A stretch of 64,000 nt of DNA, from NCBI RefSeq assembly GCF_900167525.1, contig NZ_FUZQ01000003.1, positions 310,001 through 374,000 on the forward strand, written 5' to 3'. Below the pieces are notes generated by a model. That model saw nothing but the letters and a program-made list of their open reading frames with translations, did not search any database and was not told where the DNA came from. The position numbers were made by a program, and so were the translations under genes. Source of the stretch: Krasilnikoviella flava (GTDB lineage: Bacteria > Actinomycetota > Actinomycetes > Actinomycetales > Cellulomonadaceae). This document shows, piece by piece, positions 35,392 through 44,420 of the stretch. Within the stretch, counting starts at the first letter, position 1, and every line of letters begins with the position of its first letter.

Positions 35392-38122
35392 CCCGGCGCG
35401 ACCGGGCCCTGCCGACCGCCTTGACCACCTCGACGAGCAGGAAGACGACGAGCGCCAGGCCCGCCGTCTTGCCCCACTCCTCGAGGCCGATGGGGGCGGC
35501 GGCGAACCAGTCGTGCATGAACGGGGCGTACACGAACACGCACTGCAGGGCGAGCAGGGCGGCGGCGGAGACCCAGATGACGCGGTTGCCGCGCAGCACG
35601 TCCAAGGTGAGGCTCGAGCGGTCCAGGAACCGGCAGTTGAACAGGTAGGCGAGCTGGCCCAGGGCCAGCATCGTCACGGCCGTGGTCTGCGCCTCGGCGA
35701 GGGGCGCGCCCTGGGCCCGCTCGGCATAGAAGACGAACAGCGTGGCGCCGCCGATGAGCAGCGACACGACGAGGATGCGGCGCACGAACGCGGCGTCGAG
35801 GATCGACGCCTTCGGGTCGCGCGGAGGCCGGGACATGATGTCGGGCTCGGCCCTCTCGTACGCGAGCCCGAGGGACAGGGTCACGGCCGTGATCATGTTG
35901 ATCCACAGCACCTGCACCGGCGCGAGCGGCAGCACCAGGCCGAACAGCACGGCCACGAGGATGACCAGCGACTGCGCGCCGTTCGTCGGCAGCAGGAAGA
36001 GCACGGACTTGCGGATGTTGTCGTAGATCCGCCGCCCCTCCTCCACGGCGCGCTCGATGGTGGCGAAGTTGTCGTCGGCGAGCACCACCTCGGCGGCGTC
36101 CTTCGTCGCCTCCGTGCCCTTGATGCCCATCGCGACGCCGACGTCGGCCTGCGTGAGCGCGGGGGCGTCGTTGACGCCGTCCCCCGTCATCGCGACCACC
36201 TCGCCGTGCGCCTGCAGCGCGGAGACGATGCGGATCTTGTGCTCCGGGCTGGTGCGGGCGTACACCGACACGTCGCGCACGACGGCGCGCAGCTGCTCGG
36301 TGCTCATCGCCTCCAGCTCCGCGCCGGTGAGGACGGCGGGGGTCTCGCCGGGCTCGGGGGCGTCCACGATGCCCATCTCGCGGCCGATCGCCACGGCGGT
36401 GCCGGCGTGGTCGCCGGTGATCATCTTGACGCCGATGCCGGCGTCGCGGCACTGCGCGATGGCGTCGATCGCCTCCGGCCGCGGCGGGTCGACGATGCCG
36501 ACCAGGCCGCACAGCTCGAGGCCGGACGCGACGTCGTCGACGTCGAGGGCCGTCGTGCCCTCCTCGGCACGGCGGCGGGCCGCTGCCAGCACCCGCAGGC
36601 CGCGGCCGCCGATCTCGTCGATCTGCGCCTCCCAGAACGCGCGGTCCAGCGGTTCGGCCGAACCGTCCGCGGCGGTCTGCGTGTCGCACCGGTCCAGCAC
36701 GCGGTCGGGCGCCCCCTTGAGGTGCACGACCGGCCCGACGTCGGGCCCCCGGTCCAGGGTGGCCATGAACTTGTTCTCCGACTCGAACGGCACGAGGCCG
36801 ACCCGCGACCAGCCCGTGGTGTCGAACCCCGCCTTCATGCCGAGGCTGCGCAGCGCACCCTCCGTCGGCTCGCCGACCAGCCGCCAGTCGTCGCCCTCCC
36901 CGGGCACGACGCGCGCGTCGTTGCACAGCATCATCACGGCGACCACGGCGGCGAGGTCGCGGTCCCCGGCGAGGTCCGCGTGCCGGTGCTCCCCGGCGGC
37001 CCCGGGGAGCGTGAGCTCCCCGACCGGCGCGTACCCGGCGCCCTCGACGTCGAACGCGCGGCCGGCGGTGCGCACCCGGCGCGCGGTCATCTCGTTCTTG
37101 GTGAGCGTGCCCGTCTTGTCCGAGCAGATCGTCGTGACGGAGCCGAGCGTCTCGACGGCGGGCAGCTTGCGCGTGATCGCGCGACGGCGCGCCATCTGCT
37201 GCACGCCGAGCGCCAGCGTGATCGTCACGAGCGCGGGCAGGCCCTCCGGGACGGCGGCGACGGCGAAGCCGATGGACGCCGAGACCAGCTCCGGCACGGA
37301 GAAGTCGTGCACCACCCGGCCGATGACGACCATCACCACGGCCATGCCCAGGATGAGCACCGCGAGCAGCTTGCCGAACCGGTCGAGCTGCTTCGTCAGC
37401 GGCGTCTCCAGGCTCGCGACCTCGGAGATCATCGTCTGGATGCGGCCGATCTCGGTGCGCTCGCCGGTGGCCGTGACCACGCCGACGCCCTGGCCGGCGG
37501 CGACCAGGGTGCCGGAGAACAGCATGCTGGTGCGGTCGCCCACCCCGGCGTCGGGGTCCACGACGTCGACCCGCTTGCTCGCCGCGACCGACTCCCCCGT
37601 GAGCGCCGACTCCTCGACCCGCAGGTTGGTGGCCTGCAGCAGCCGCACGTCGGCGGGCACCCGGTCGCCGGAGCGCACGCGCACGACGTCGCCCGGCACG
37701 ACGTCGTCGGCGTCGACCTTGGCCCACGCGCCGTCGCGGCGGGCCTCGGCGTGCACGGACAGCATCTGGCGGATGCCGTCGAGCGCGCTCTCCGCCCGCC
37801 CCTCCTGGATGAAGCCGATCGCCGCGTTGACCACCGCGACCAGGAGGATCACCGTGAAGTCCACCCAGTCGCCCAGGATCGCCTTGAGCACCGCGGAGAC
37901 CAGCAGGATGTAGATGAGCACGTCGTCGAAGTGCACCAGGACCCGCTTCCACAGCGGGTCCTTCTCCGGCGGCGGCAGCCGGTTGGGCCCGACCTCCGCG
38001 AGCCGCGCCGCGGCGTCGGCAGCGCTCAGGCCGCCGTCGTCCGTCCGGAGCGCGGCGAGCACCTCGGCGGGCGGTCGTGACCAGGGGGCCGGGTCCGTGG
38101 CGACGTCCTGCGCAGATCCCAT
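35381..38122 (-). CDS. P2-type cation-transporting ATPase
   Basis: 913 residues. Actuator motif ALTGESV, M4 motif [11 protein letters not shown], phosphorylation site DKTGTLTKN (Asp about 335), nucleotide-binding [13 protein letters not shown], hinge [12 protein letters not shown], and six C-terminal helices. The PEGL motif places it with Ca2+/Na+-like P2 pumps. The M6 segment [15 protein letters not shown] does not clearly give the calcium ligand set, so the ion is uncertain (CtpF-like pumps of actinobacteria are the nearest I recall). No heavy-metal-binding domain. Separated by 47 bases from the flavoprotein gene upstream on the same strand. Confidence 0.9.
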   Translation of the reverse strand: MGSAQDVATDPAPWSRPPAEVLAALRTDDGGLSAADAAARLAEVGPNRLPPPEKDPLWKRVLVHFDDVLIYILLVSAVLKAILGDWVDFTVILLVAVVNAAIGFIQEGRAESALDGIRQMLSVHAEARRDGAWAKVDADDVVPGDVVRVRSGDRVPADVRLLQATNLRVEESALTGESVAASKRVDVVDPDAGVGDRTSMLFSGTLVAAGQGVGVVTATGERTEIGRIQTMISEVASLETPLTKQLDRFGKLLAVLILGMAVVMVVIGRVVHDFSVPELVSASIGFAVAAVPEGLPALVTITLALGVQQMARRRAITRKLPAVETLGSVTTICSDKTGTLTKNEMTARRVRTAGRAFDVEGAGYAPVGELTLPGAAGEHRHADLAGDRDLAAVVAVMMLCNDARVVPGEGDDWRLVGEPTEGALRSLGMKAGFDTTGWSRVGLVPFESENKFMATLDRGPDVGPVVHLKGAPDRVLDRCDTQTAADGSAEPLDRAFWEAQIDEIGGRGLRVLAAARRRAEEGTTALDVDDVASGLELCGLVGIVDPPRPEAIDAIAQCRDAGIGVKMITGDHAGTAVAIGREMGIVDAPEPGETPAVLTGAELEAMSTEQLRAVVRDVSVYARTSPEHKIRIVSALQAHGEVVAMTGDGVNDAPALTQADVGVAMGIKGTEATKDAAEVVLADDNFATIERAVEEGRRIYDNIRKSVLFLLPTNGAQSLVILVAVLFGLVLPLAPVQVLWINMITAVTLSLGLAYERAEPDIMSRPPRDPKASILDAAFVRRILVVSLLIGGATLFVFYAERAQGAPLAEAQTTAVTMLALGQLAYLFNCRFLDRSSLTLDVLRGNRVIWVSAAALLALQCVFVYAPFMHDWFAAAPIGLEEWGKTAGLALVVFLLVEVVKAVGRARSRRVRA

Positions 38123-38169
38123 GGCGCCATTCCACCCGCGATGGCCCGACGGCGCGCGGCGACCGACGA

Positions 38170-39876
38170 TCAGGCGTCCGCGCCGAACTCCTGCGCGCGC
38201 AGCCAGGCGAGGTGGGTGTGCACCAGCGGCAGCACGGACGCCCCCTCCCCGCTGGCGGACGCGACCCGCTTCATCGAGCCCGCGCGCACGTCGCCGACGG
38301 CGAAGACCCCGCGCAGCGTCGTCTCCAGGCTCGCGGGCGGGCGGCCGTCCACCCACCGCTCCTGCGGCACGTCGCGGCCGGTGAGGACGAAGCCGTGCTC
38401 GTCACGGGCGAGGCCGCCGGGCAGCCAGCCGCAGTCGGGCTCCGCCCCCAGCAGGCAGAACAGGCCGTCGGCGTGCGTCTTCGACCGCTCGCCCGTGTCG
38501 AGGTCCTGGGTGACCAGCCACTGCAGGGCGCCCTCTCCCCCGCCGTCGACCACCGACGTGCGCGGCCGCACCGCGATCGTCGGCGTCGCGGCGATCTCCC
38601 GCACCAGGTAGTCCGACATCGTCTCGGCGATGCTCCCGCGGCGCACGAGGATCGTCACCGACCCGGCGAACTTCGCCAGGTGCACGGCGGCCTGGCCCGC
38701 CGAGTTGCCGCCGCCCACCACGACCACGTCCCGGTCGGCCATCTCGCGCGCCATCGAGCTCGCGGCGCCGTAGTGCACCCCTGCGCCGACGAGGTCGTCG
38801 ACCCCCGGCACCCCGAGGCGGCGGTAGGAGACGCCGGTCGCGAGCACCACCGTGCGGGCGCACAGCTGGGCGCCGTCCACGTGCACGTGGTGGTGCTCCG
38901 GCTCGTGGGCGGGGCCGGGCTCGATCCGCGCCACCGGGCGGCCGGTGTAGAAACGGGCGCCGAACCGCCCCGCCTGCACGCGCGAGCGCTGCGCCAGCCG
39001 CATCCCCGAGATCCCGCGCGGGAAGCCGAGGTAGTTGCGGATCATCGAGCTCGAGCCGGCCTGGCCGCCGATCGCCTCCCGCTCCAGCACCACCGTCGAC
39101 AGCCCCTCCGACGCCGCGTACACCGCGGCCGCCAGCCCTGCCGGGCCCGCCCCGACCACCACGACGTCCGCGATCTCCCCGGGCGGGATGGAGTCGTACC
39201 CGCCGTACATCGCCTCCGCCACGGCGGACGGCGTCGCGCCGGTCAGCACGCGACCCGCGAACGTGCGCACCACCGGCAGGGCGGCGCCCGGGCCCGCCGC
39301 GTCGAGGATCGCGCGCGCCGCGGCGTCGTCCGGGGCAAGCACCCGGTTCGGGACGCCGAGCCGCTCCAGCAGGTCGCGGACGGCGGCCGCCACGCGGTCG
39401 CCGGGCTCCGCGACGACCTCGGTGGACGTCACCGTGGGGCGGGCCACCGACCAGCCCCACTCCGACAGCAGCTCGACCAGCGCCACGTGGAACTCCTCGT
39501 CGCGCGCGCCCCGCGGGATGCCGACGAACGTGTCCATGTCGCGGCGCAGCAGCGCCGCCCGCATCTCGTCCAGGGCGTCGGCGTACTCGTCGCCGGAGAT
39601 CAGCGCCACCCGCCGCGCGGTCGACACGACGGCCGGCACCTGGTGCAGGAGGTCGACGCCCGCCGAGTCCGGCAGGTGGCGCTCCGCGGCGATCATCGCC
39701 ACCGGCACCCGGTCGGCCACCAGGTCGCGCAGCCGGTCCAGCGCCTCGCCGGTGGTGCCCACCAGCACGATCCGGTAGTCCCGGTCGTAGCGGGCGCGGA
39801 ACTCCTGCTCCACCAGCGGCGCGTGCGCGTCGGCGACGAGCAGGATCACGGGACGGTCGGCAGGGCGCTCGGGCAT
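38170..39876 (-). CDS. Pseudo-receiver fused to thioredoxin-reductase-like flavoprotein
   Basis: 568 residues. Residues about 8-125 look like a response-regulator receiver, but the N-terminal acidic pair is reduced (VADAH) and the phospho-Asp position holds Glu65 (AAERHLPDSAG). A short alpha/beta segment (about 150-215) links to a thioredoxin-reductase fold: FAD motif GAGPAGLAAAVYAASEGL (near 240), NADPH motif GGGNSAGQAA (near 387) and C-terminal FAVGDVRAGSMKR. The redox CxxC expected after the GVPG loop is missing; the site reads GVHYGAASSMA. It should bind FAD and NAD(P)H but cannot reduce thioredoxin by the classical route. ATG at 39874-39876. The UBP zinc finger, an Hpt-like protein and a response regulator lie just upstream. 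Confidence 0.88.
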   Translation of the reverse strand: MPERPADRPVILLVADAHAPLVEQEFRARYDRDYRIVLVGTTGEALDRLRDLVADRVPVAMIAAERHLPDSAGVDLLHQVPAVVSTARRVALISGDEYADALDEMRAALLRRDMDTFVGIPRGARDEEFHVALVELLSEWGWSVARPTVTSTEVVAEPGDRVAAAVRDLLERLGVPNRVLAPDDAAARAILDAAGPGAALPVVRTFAGRVLTGATPSAVAEAMYGGYDSIPPGEIADVVVVGAGPAGLAAAVYAASEGLSTVVLEREAIGGQAGSSSMIRNYLGFPRGISGMRLAQRSRVQAGRFGARFYTGRPVARIEPGPAHEPEHHHVHVDGAQLCARTVVLATGVSYRRLGVPGVDDLVGAGVHYGAASSMAREMADRDVVVVGGGNSAGQAAVHLAKFAGSVTILVRRGSIAETMSDYLVREIAATPTIAVRPRTSVVDGGGEGALQWLVTQDLDTGERSKTHADGLFCLLGAEPDCGWLPGGLARDEHGFVLTGRDVPQERWVDGRPPASLETTLRGVFAVGDVRAGSMKRVASASGEGASVLPLVHTHLAWLRAQEFGADA

Positions 39877-40163
39877 GCGGTCAGGGTAGGGGGCGGCGCA
39901 ATCCTCAGCAGATCTTGAGCCAGTCCTGGGCCGACCCGGGGGTGGCCCCGAGGTTCGCGTCGCAGGATCGACTCGTTCGACCCCACGATCTCCTCCCGGA
40001 GCACCATGACCACCTCGACGTCCGGTCCCCTCGGGGCCCCCGCGCGCACCTCCCCCTGGGCGCACGGTCAGGCCTTGCGGTCGGCGAGACCGACGGTGCT
40101 CCGGGAGGAACTCCCCCGGCAGGCGTCCGGCGTCGTCCCCGGCCTGCCCGCAGGGCGCCCGTC

Positions 40164-40553
40164 ATGACGCCCCGCATGACGCCCGGCCTCACCCCCGGCA
40201 TGGCCGTCGCGTGGCAGTCGCTCGTCGACGACCTCGACGGCGACCGCGCGGCGGTCGCAGGCTTCGCGGGCTCCTGGGCGGGCCTCCTGCCGCACCGCAC
40301 CGGCATGCTCATCGAGGCGCTGGGGCACGCCGACGCCGACGCCGCGCGCGACGTGCTGCTGACCCTCACCTGCACCGCGGACATGCTCGGGGTGGACCGG
40401 CTCGCCGACGCCGCCTCGCGAGGCCTCGACGCCCTCGAGGACGAGGGGGTCGACGGCGCGCGGAAGCACGTCGAGCACATCGCGGACGAGGCCCGGACCG
40501 CCGCGATCCACGTGGCCGGCGCCCTCGCTCAGGAGAGCTGGTCGAACCGGTAG
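40164..40553 (+). CDS. Hpt-like helical protein lacking the phospho-histidine
   Basis: 129 residues, nearly all helical. Residues 35-95 have the spacing of a histidine phosphotransfer domain (helix, then LLTLTCTADMLGVDRLADAA where Hpt proteins read AHxLKGxxxxLGaxxL). The phospho-His aligns with Leu66 and the Lys-Gly pair with Thr-Cys, so phosphotransfer is not expected. Resemblance is structural pattern only and needs a profile search. The 3' end overlaps the response-regulator gene by 25 bases on the opposite strand. In-frame ATGs at 40164 and 40176 precede a Met-Thr-Pro-rich start. Confidence 0.55.
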   Translation: MTPRMTPGLTPGMAVAWQSLVDDLDGDRAAVAGFAGSWAGLLPHRTGMLIEALGHADADAARDVLLTLTCTADMLGVDRLADAASRGLDALEDEGVDGARKHVEHIADEARTAAIHVAGALAQESWSNR

Positions 40554-41290
40554 CCCACGCCCCGCACCGTGCTGATCCACCGCGGCGACGCCACGTCCTC
40601 GCCGAGCTTGCGGCGCAGGTTGGCCAGGTGCGCCTCCACGCTGCGCCGGTCCTGGTCGGTGATCGGTGTCCCGGTGTCGTACTCGTCCTCCCACAGCACG
40701 CGGACGAGGGCGTCCTTGGAGATCGCGCGCCCGGGCGCGGCGACGAGCGCGGCGAGCAGGTCGAACTCGCTGCGCGTGAGGTGCACCTCGACGCTGTCGA
40801 CGGCCACCGTCCGGGCCGCGACGTCCACGACGAGCCCGTCGGACACCGCGGGCACGGCCGCGGCGCCCACCGCGGGCACCTGCCGGCGCGGCCGCCGGAG
40901 CATCGCCTCGATCCGGGCCCGCAGCTCCCGGGGCCGGAACGGCTTCGTCTGGTAGTCGTCGGCGCCCGCGTCGAGACCCATGAGGGCGTCGATCTCGTCG
41001 GTGCGCGCGGTGAGCATCACGACGTACGTGTCGGACACCGCGCGGATCCGCCGGCACACCTCGAAGCCGTCGATGTCGGGCAGGCCCACGTCGAGCGTCG
41101 TGACCAGCGGGTCGAAGGTGCGCACGAGCTCGACACCCTCCCGCCCCGACGCCGCGGTGCGCGTGGCGAAGCCCGCCTGCGACAGCACCGCGTCGAGGAG
41201 GTCGCGGACGTCCGGATCGTCCTCCACGATCACGGCCGTGCGCTCGCGGGCGTCCTCGACGCCGTTCAGATGGTGGGGTCCGGCGAGCAT
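40529..41290 (-). CDS. OmpR/PhoB-type response regulator
   Basis: 253 residues. Receiver with acidic residues in IVEDDPD (23-25), phospho-acceptor Asp67 in TTLDVGLPDIDG, Thr94 and Lys116, all canonical; then a winged-helix DNA-binding domain (about 150-250, with SVEAHLANLRRKLG recognition helix and GVGYRF wing). No histidine kinase is encoded in the surrounding 10 kb, so it is an orphan here. ATG at 41288-41290; the first 15 residues may be extra. Its divergent neighbour is the UBP zinc-finger gene, 99 bases away. Confidence 0.92.
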   Translation of the reverse strand: MLAGPHHLNGVEDARERTAVIVEDDPDVRDLLDAVLSQAGFATRTAASGREGVELVRTFDPLVTTLDVGLPDIDGFEVCRRIRAVSDTYVVMLTARTDEIDALMGLDAGADDYQTKPFRPRELRARIEAMLRRPRRQVPAVGAAAVPAVSDGLVVDVAARTVAVDSVEVHLTRSEFDLLAALVAAPGRAISKDALVRVLWEDEYDTGTPITDQDRRSVEAHLANLRRKLGEDVASPRWISTVRGVGYRFDQLS

Positions 41291-41389
41291 GACGACACGC
41301 TAGCGGGACGTCGCCCCTGGCGCAGCGCACGCCGACCCTCCCTAGACTCGCCGACGGCGGTGAACGGACCCGCCGGAGAGGGCGTCACC

Positions 41390-41680
41390 ATGACGAGCAC
41401 GTGCACGCACCTGGACCAGATCGACCCCGTCGCACCCGAGACGCTCGGCGAGTGTCCCGAGTGCGTCACCGCCGGCGGCACGTGGGTGCACCTGCGCGCC
41501 TGCCTGGAGTGCGGGCACGTCGGGTGCTGCGACTCCTCCCCCGCCCGGCACGCGACAGCGCACTTCCACGCCACCGCGCACCCCGTGATGCGGTCGATCG
41601 AGCCCGGCGAGCACTGGGGCTACTGCTTCCCGGAGGACCTGCTCGTCCCCGGGCGGGACATGCCGGGATCCGTCGGCTGA
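41390..41680 (+). CDS. UBP-type zinc-finger protein
   Basis: 96 residues, a stand-alone zf-UBP domain. Zinc ligands are C5, H7, C22, C25, C38, C41, C46/C47, H54, H58, H60 and H64; the signature LRACLECGHVGCCDSSPARH is nearly invariant in the family, and EPGEHWGYC follows. In eukaryotes this fold binds the free Gly-Gly tail of ubiquitin. Bacteria such as this have no ubiquitin, although actinobacterial Pup also has a di-Gly near its C-terminus; a link is speculation. I recall zf-UBP genes near receiver/thioredoxin-reductase fusions in other actinobacteria, so the proximity here is probably meaningful. Confidence 0.9.
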   Translation: MTSTCTHLDQIDPVAPETLGECPECVTAGGTWVHLRACLECGHVGCCDSSPARHATAHFHATAHPVMRSIEPGEHWGYCFPEDLLVPGRDMPGSVG

Positions 41681-41699
41681 CGGGTGCTGCCGTCCCGGC

Positions 41700-42263
41700 T
41701 CAGCCCTGCGCGCCCCGACGGGCGATGCCGCGGTTCGTCGCGGCGATCGCCGTGCGCTCGTCCTCGGACAGCCCGCCGCGCCGCAGGATCCGGCCCAGCA
41801 CGTCGCTCTTGAGCAGGAGGTACTCGTCGATGTCGGCGGCCTCGACGCCCGCCCGTCGCTTGACCTCGCCGTACTCGTCGCGCAGGGCGTCGTCGGCCCG
41901 CAGCGCGTCCCGGACGGCGAGGTGGTTGCGCAGCGCGAGGCAGCCCTCGACGGCGACGTAGGTGTGGGTGGGCGCGAACCGCTCCGGCGCCTCGAAGGCG
42001 TACCGGCCCGCGATGCCGAGGTCGCCGCGCGGCTCGAAGCCGAGGCCGCCGAGGGCCGCCGACGCCGCCTCGACGTCGGGCCCGGCGACGACGACGTCGA
42101 CGTCGATCACCGGCTTGGCGGCCAGGCCCGGGACGGCCGTGCTGCCCACGTGCTCGATGCCGCGGTACGGCACCCGCGCCGCCTCGAGCGCCTGCGCGTA
42201 CGCGGCACGGAGCTGCTCGAAGCGTGCGGGCCAGCCCGGGTGGTACTCGACGACGGTGATCAC
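41700..42263 (-). CDS. GrpB-family (nucleotidyltransferase-fold) protein
   Basis: 187 residues. VEYHPGWPARFEQLR at the start and EHVGSTAVPGLAAKPVIDVDVVV are hallmarks of the GrpB/UPF0157 family, which has a minimal nucleotidyltransferase fold with GS and DxD motifs. Some related proteins are dephospho-CoA-kinase-associated. Function of the stand-alone form is unknown. GTG start at 42261-42263. Confidence 0.9.
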   Translation of the reverse strand: MITVVEYHPGWPARFEQLRAAYAQALEAARVPYRGIEHVGSTAVPGLAAKPVIDVDVVVAGPDVEAASAALGGLGFEPRGDLGIAGRYAFEAPERFAPTHTYVAVEGCLALRNHLAVRDALRADDALRDEYGEVKRRAGVEAADIDEYLLLKSDVLGRILRRGGLSEDERTAIAATNRGIARRGAQG

Positions 42264-42326
42264 GGCACCACGCTAGACGGGCGCCGCGGCCGAGGTCTCC
42301 GGCGGGACCCGGCGGTGGCACCGGGC

Positions 42327-43901
42327 CTAGGCGCCCGCGCCCGACGTCGTGCCGTCCGTGGCGGCGTCGTCGGAGTCCTCCTTCGAGGCGCCGCCGGCGG
42401 TGCCGAGCCCGCCCTGGCCCTGGCCGGCCTGAACCGCGTCCACGGCGAGCAGGTCGGAGACCGACTGCGACTCGCTCTTCAGCGTGTCCGCGTCCACCAG
42501 GTCGGACGCCTGGTCGGCGAGGGTCGCGGTGAGCGTGTCCAGGTAGTCCTGCGCGTCACCGGTGCCGTAGATCGACGCCGTGAGGTCCTCCACCGCGGAC
42601 TCGTAGGCGGCGTTGAAGTCGTCGTTCTCCAGGAAGCGCGTGACGAGCGGGTTCTCCTGGCCGCCGACGCCGCCGCCCCCGCCCGGGCCGCCGCCCTGCG
42701 CGCCGTCAGGTCGCGTCATGCCCTCCGGCAGCTCCATCCCCTCGGGTGCGCCCGAGGGGCGCGCACCACCCTGGAGGCCGGGGCCACCGCCCATCGTGCC
42801 GAACCCGCCGTACGAGAGGTTCTGGTCCCACGCCACCACCTCCATGAGGCCGGACTCGGGGTCGTCGTGCAGGTACGCGTTGTTGCCGGGGCCGTCGATG
42901 TCGTCGGAGTTCGCCACGAGGTCCTGCGCCGCGAGGTACCGGGCGAAGGAGTCGACGTCGAGGTGGTCGCCCAGCTTCGCGGCGAAGTCCGCGTCCGACG
43001 AGTTGTTGACGAACTCGAGGAACGCCTGCAGCGGCTCGTACGCCGCGTCGTCGTCCGTCGACCCCGCGCTGTCGTACTTCGCCTCGAACGACTCGGCGTA
43101 GGCCGCCGCGTCGTCCTTGACCGCCCAGTCGCCGTCGGCGTCCGCCTTGTACGTGATGCCGCCGTCCGGGTAGGCGTCCTCGTTCCACAGGTCGTCGTCC
43201 GGCAGGTCGATCACCAGGCGCAGCTGCTCGTCGCCGCCGTTCACGCTGAACCGCGTGTAGGTCGCCTGCTCGGCGGTGACGTCCGCCAGCTCCAGCACCT
43301 TGAGCGCCACCGCCTCGTTGAGCGACGACTCGGTGTTGTTGCCGCGCACCACGAAGTCAGCGCGCCCGTCGTGCTCCTGGCCGTCCACGTCCTTGTCCAG
43401 GCGGATCAGCCACGGCAGGCCCGCCGGGTCGTCGGCCGACGCGTTGCCGTCGCCCTCGTCCGCGCCCGGCTGCTGCTGGCCCTCGTCGTTCGCCGCGCCG
43501 TCATGGGCGGCGGCGTCGTCGTCCGCGCTGGCCTGCGGCGCGACCGCGTCGCCACCGAGTCCCCGCAGGCTGGAGTTGCCCTTGAGCCGCAGCCCGACGT
43601 CGTCGTACTCGTCGCCGTCGATGGTGACGCTGGCGCTGATCCAGTCCTTGTCCCCCGTGTCCGCGAAGGTGTCGAGCATCTCCTGGTAGTCGTCCTCGTC
43701 GTACTCGACGGAGACCGTGTGCACGGCGGAGGTGTCGAAGAAGTCGCCGGCGTCGTCCGCCGACGCGCTCGCGTCGCACGCGGCGAGGGTGCCGGCGAGC
43801 GCCACGGCACCGGCCCCCGCGACGAGGCGCCGCGACGACGAGGAGGGGTGGAGGCCGCCGGTGGCGCGGCGGCGGGGGACGGTCGGGCGGCTGCGCATCA
43901 T
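42327..43901 (-). CDS. CotH-like lipoprotein
   Basis: 524 residues. Long N-terminus, hydrophobic helix and lipobox with Cys42 (LAGTLAAC), so the protein should be membrane-anchored outside the cell. The CotH-type kinase-like domain starts near VSVEYDEDDYQEML and has VGLRLKGNSSLRG (the family's RGNSS-type element), LIRLDKDV and VAWDQNLSYGG as candidate ATP/metal-site segments. Two low-complexity insertions are unusual: an Asp/Ala/Gln-rich stretch inside the strand after LRGLGG and a Gly/Pro/Met-rich stretch near residue 395. Spore-coat CotH phosphorylates proteins; whether this one does is unknown, and the host is probably not a spore-former. Confidence 0.82.
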   Translation of the reverse strand: MMRSRPTVPRRRATGGLHPSSSSRRLVAGAGAVALAGTLAACDASASADDAGDFFDTSAVHTVSVEYDEDDYQEMLDTFADTGDKDWISASVTIDGDEYDDVGLRLKGNSSLRGLGGDAVAPQASADDDAAAHDGAANDEGQQQPGADEGDGNASADDPAGLPWLIRLDKDVDGQEHDGRADFVVRGNNTESSLNEAVALKVLELADVTAEQATYTRFSVNGGDEQLRLVIDLPDDDLWNEDAYPDGGITYKADADGDWAVKDDAAAYAESFEAKYDSAGSTDDDAAYEPLQAFLEFVNNSSDADFAAKLGDHLDVDSFARYLAAQDLVANSDDIDGPGNNAYLHDDPESGLMEVVAWDQNLSYGGFGTMGGGPGLQGGARPSGAPEGMELPEGMTRPDGAQGGGPGGGGGVGGQENPLVTRFLENDDFNAAYESAVEDLTASIYGTGDAQDYLDTLTATLADQASDLVDADTLKSESQSVSDLLAVDAVQAGQGQGGLGTAGGASKEDSDDAATDGTTSGAGA

Positions 43902-43990
43902 GCCGCACACGTCACCATCCCGGCCTGGGAGCACCCTTCGTGACCGATGGGAGTTCGATGGCGCGGGCACCACGACCGACTGAGACCCCC

Positions 43991-44023
43991 GCCCGGCGCC
44001 GCGCTCCCGCGGCGGCGCCGGGC
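43991..44023 (-). terminator. 12-bp terminator hairpin
   Basis: GCCCGGCGCCGC (43991-44002) pairs perfectly with 44012-44023 across a 9-base loop. It lies 15 bases beyond the stop of the DUF1330-like gene and upstream of the CotH-like gene, so it should separate the two transcripts. Confidence 0.75.
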
Positions 44024-44037
44024 CCCGTCAGACCCCG

Positions 44038-44349
44038 TCAGCCCACCGGGCGCACGCGCAGGATCTCGGTCCGGGAGATCGCGCGGTCGCGCACGTCGAG
44101 CCGCGCTTCGCGGTCGGGGTCGGCCATGAAGCCCGCGAGCGCCTCCTCGTCCGGCATCTCGATGAGCTGCACCTCGGTCGGTTGCACCGCGCCGTGCGCG
44201 GCGTCGTCGGTGTGGGCCACGTTGGTCACGCGCTGCAGCACCCGGCCGCCGTGCCGGGGCACCAGCGCCAGCACCTCGGTCTCGTAGTCCTCCAGGGTCT
44301 GGGCCTCGCCGTCGGCCGCCCACAGCAGCACGCACAGGGTGATCGCCAT
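44038..44349 (-). CDS. DUF1330-like dimeric alpha/beta barrel protein
   Basis: 103 residues. Pattern beta-helix-beta-beta-helix-beta (ITLCVLLWA, YETEVLALVPRHGGRVL, VQLIEMPDEEALAGFM, then RTEILRVRPV) fits the dimeric alpha+beta barrel group that includes DUF1330. It could be a small oxygenase-like or quinol-binding protein, but no active-site residue is clear. Flanked by terminator hairpins on both sides, so it is probably transcribed alone. Confidence 0.65.
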   Translation of the reverse strand: MAITLCVLLWAADGEAQTLEDYETEVLALVPRHGGRVLQRVTNVAHTDDAAHGAVQPTEVQLIEMPDEEALAGFMADPDREARLDVRDRAISRTEILRVRPVG

Positions 44350-44390
44350 CGTCCACCTTCTCTCGTCGTCGTCCGGCCGATCCTGTCAGC

Positions 44391-44409
44391 CCTGCGCGAC
44401 CCGCGCGGG
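44391..44409 (-). terminator. Short hairpin at the end of the rhamnoside operon
   Basis: CCTGCGCG (44391-44398) pairs with CGCGCGGG (44402-44409), 8 bp including one wobble with a 3-base loop, 12 bases beyond the last stop of the minus-strand operon. It fits a terminator in position. It also lies in the upstream region of the DUF1330-like gene. Confidence 0.5.
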
Positions 44410-44420
44410 AGACCCGCCGG

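Noticed and set aside
39877-40163. Possible small genes in the gap upstream of the flavoprotein gene
   Set aside because: Open frames exist on both strands but have no ribosome site, no coding-like composition and no recognised motif. The gap probably holds the promoters of the two divergent genes.
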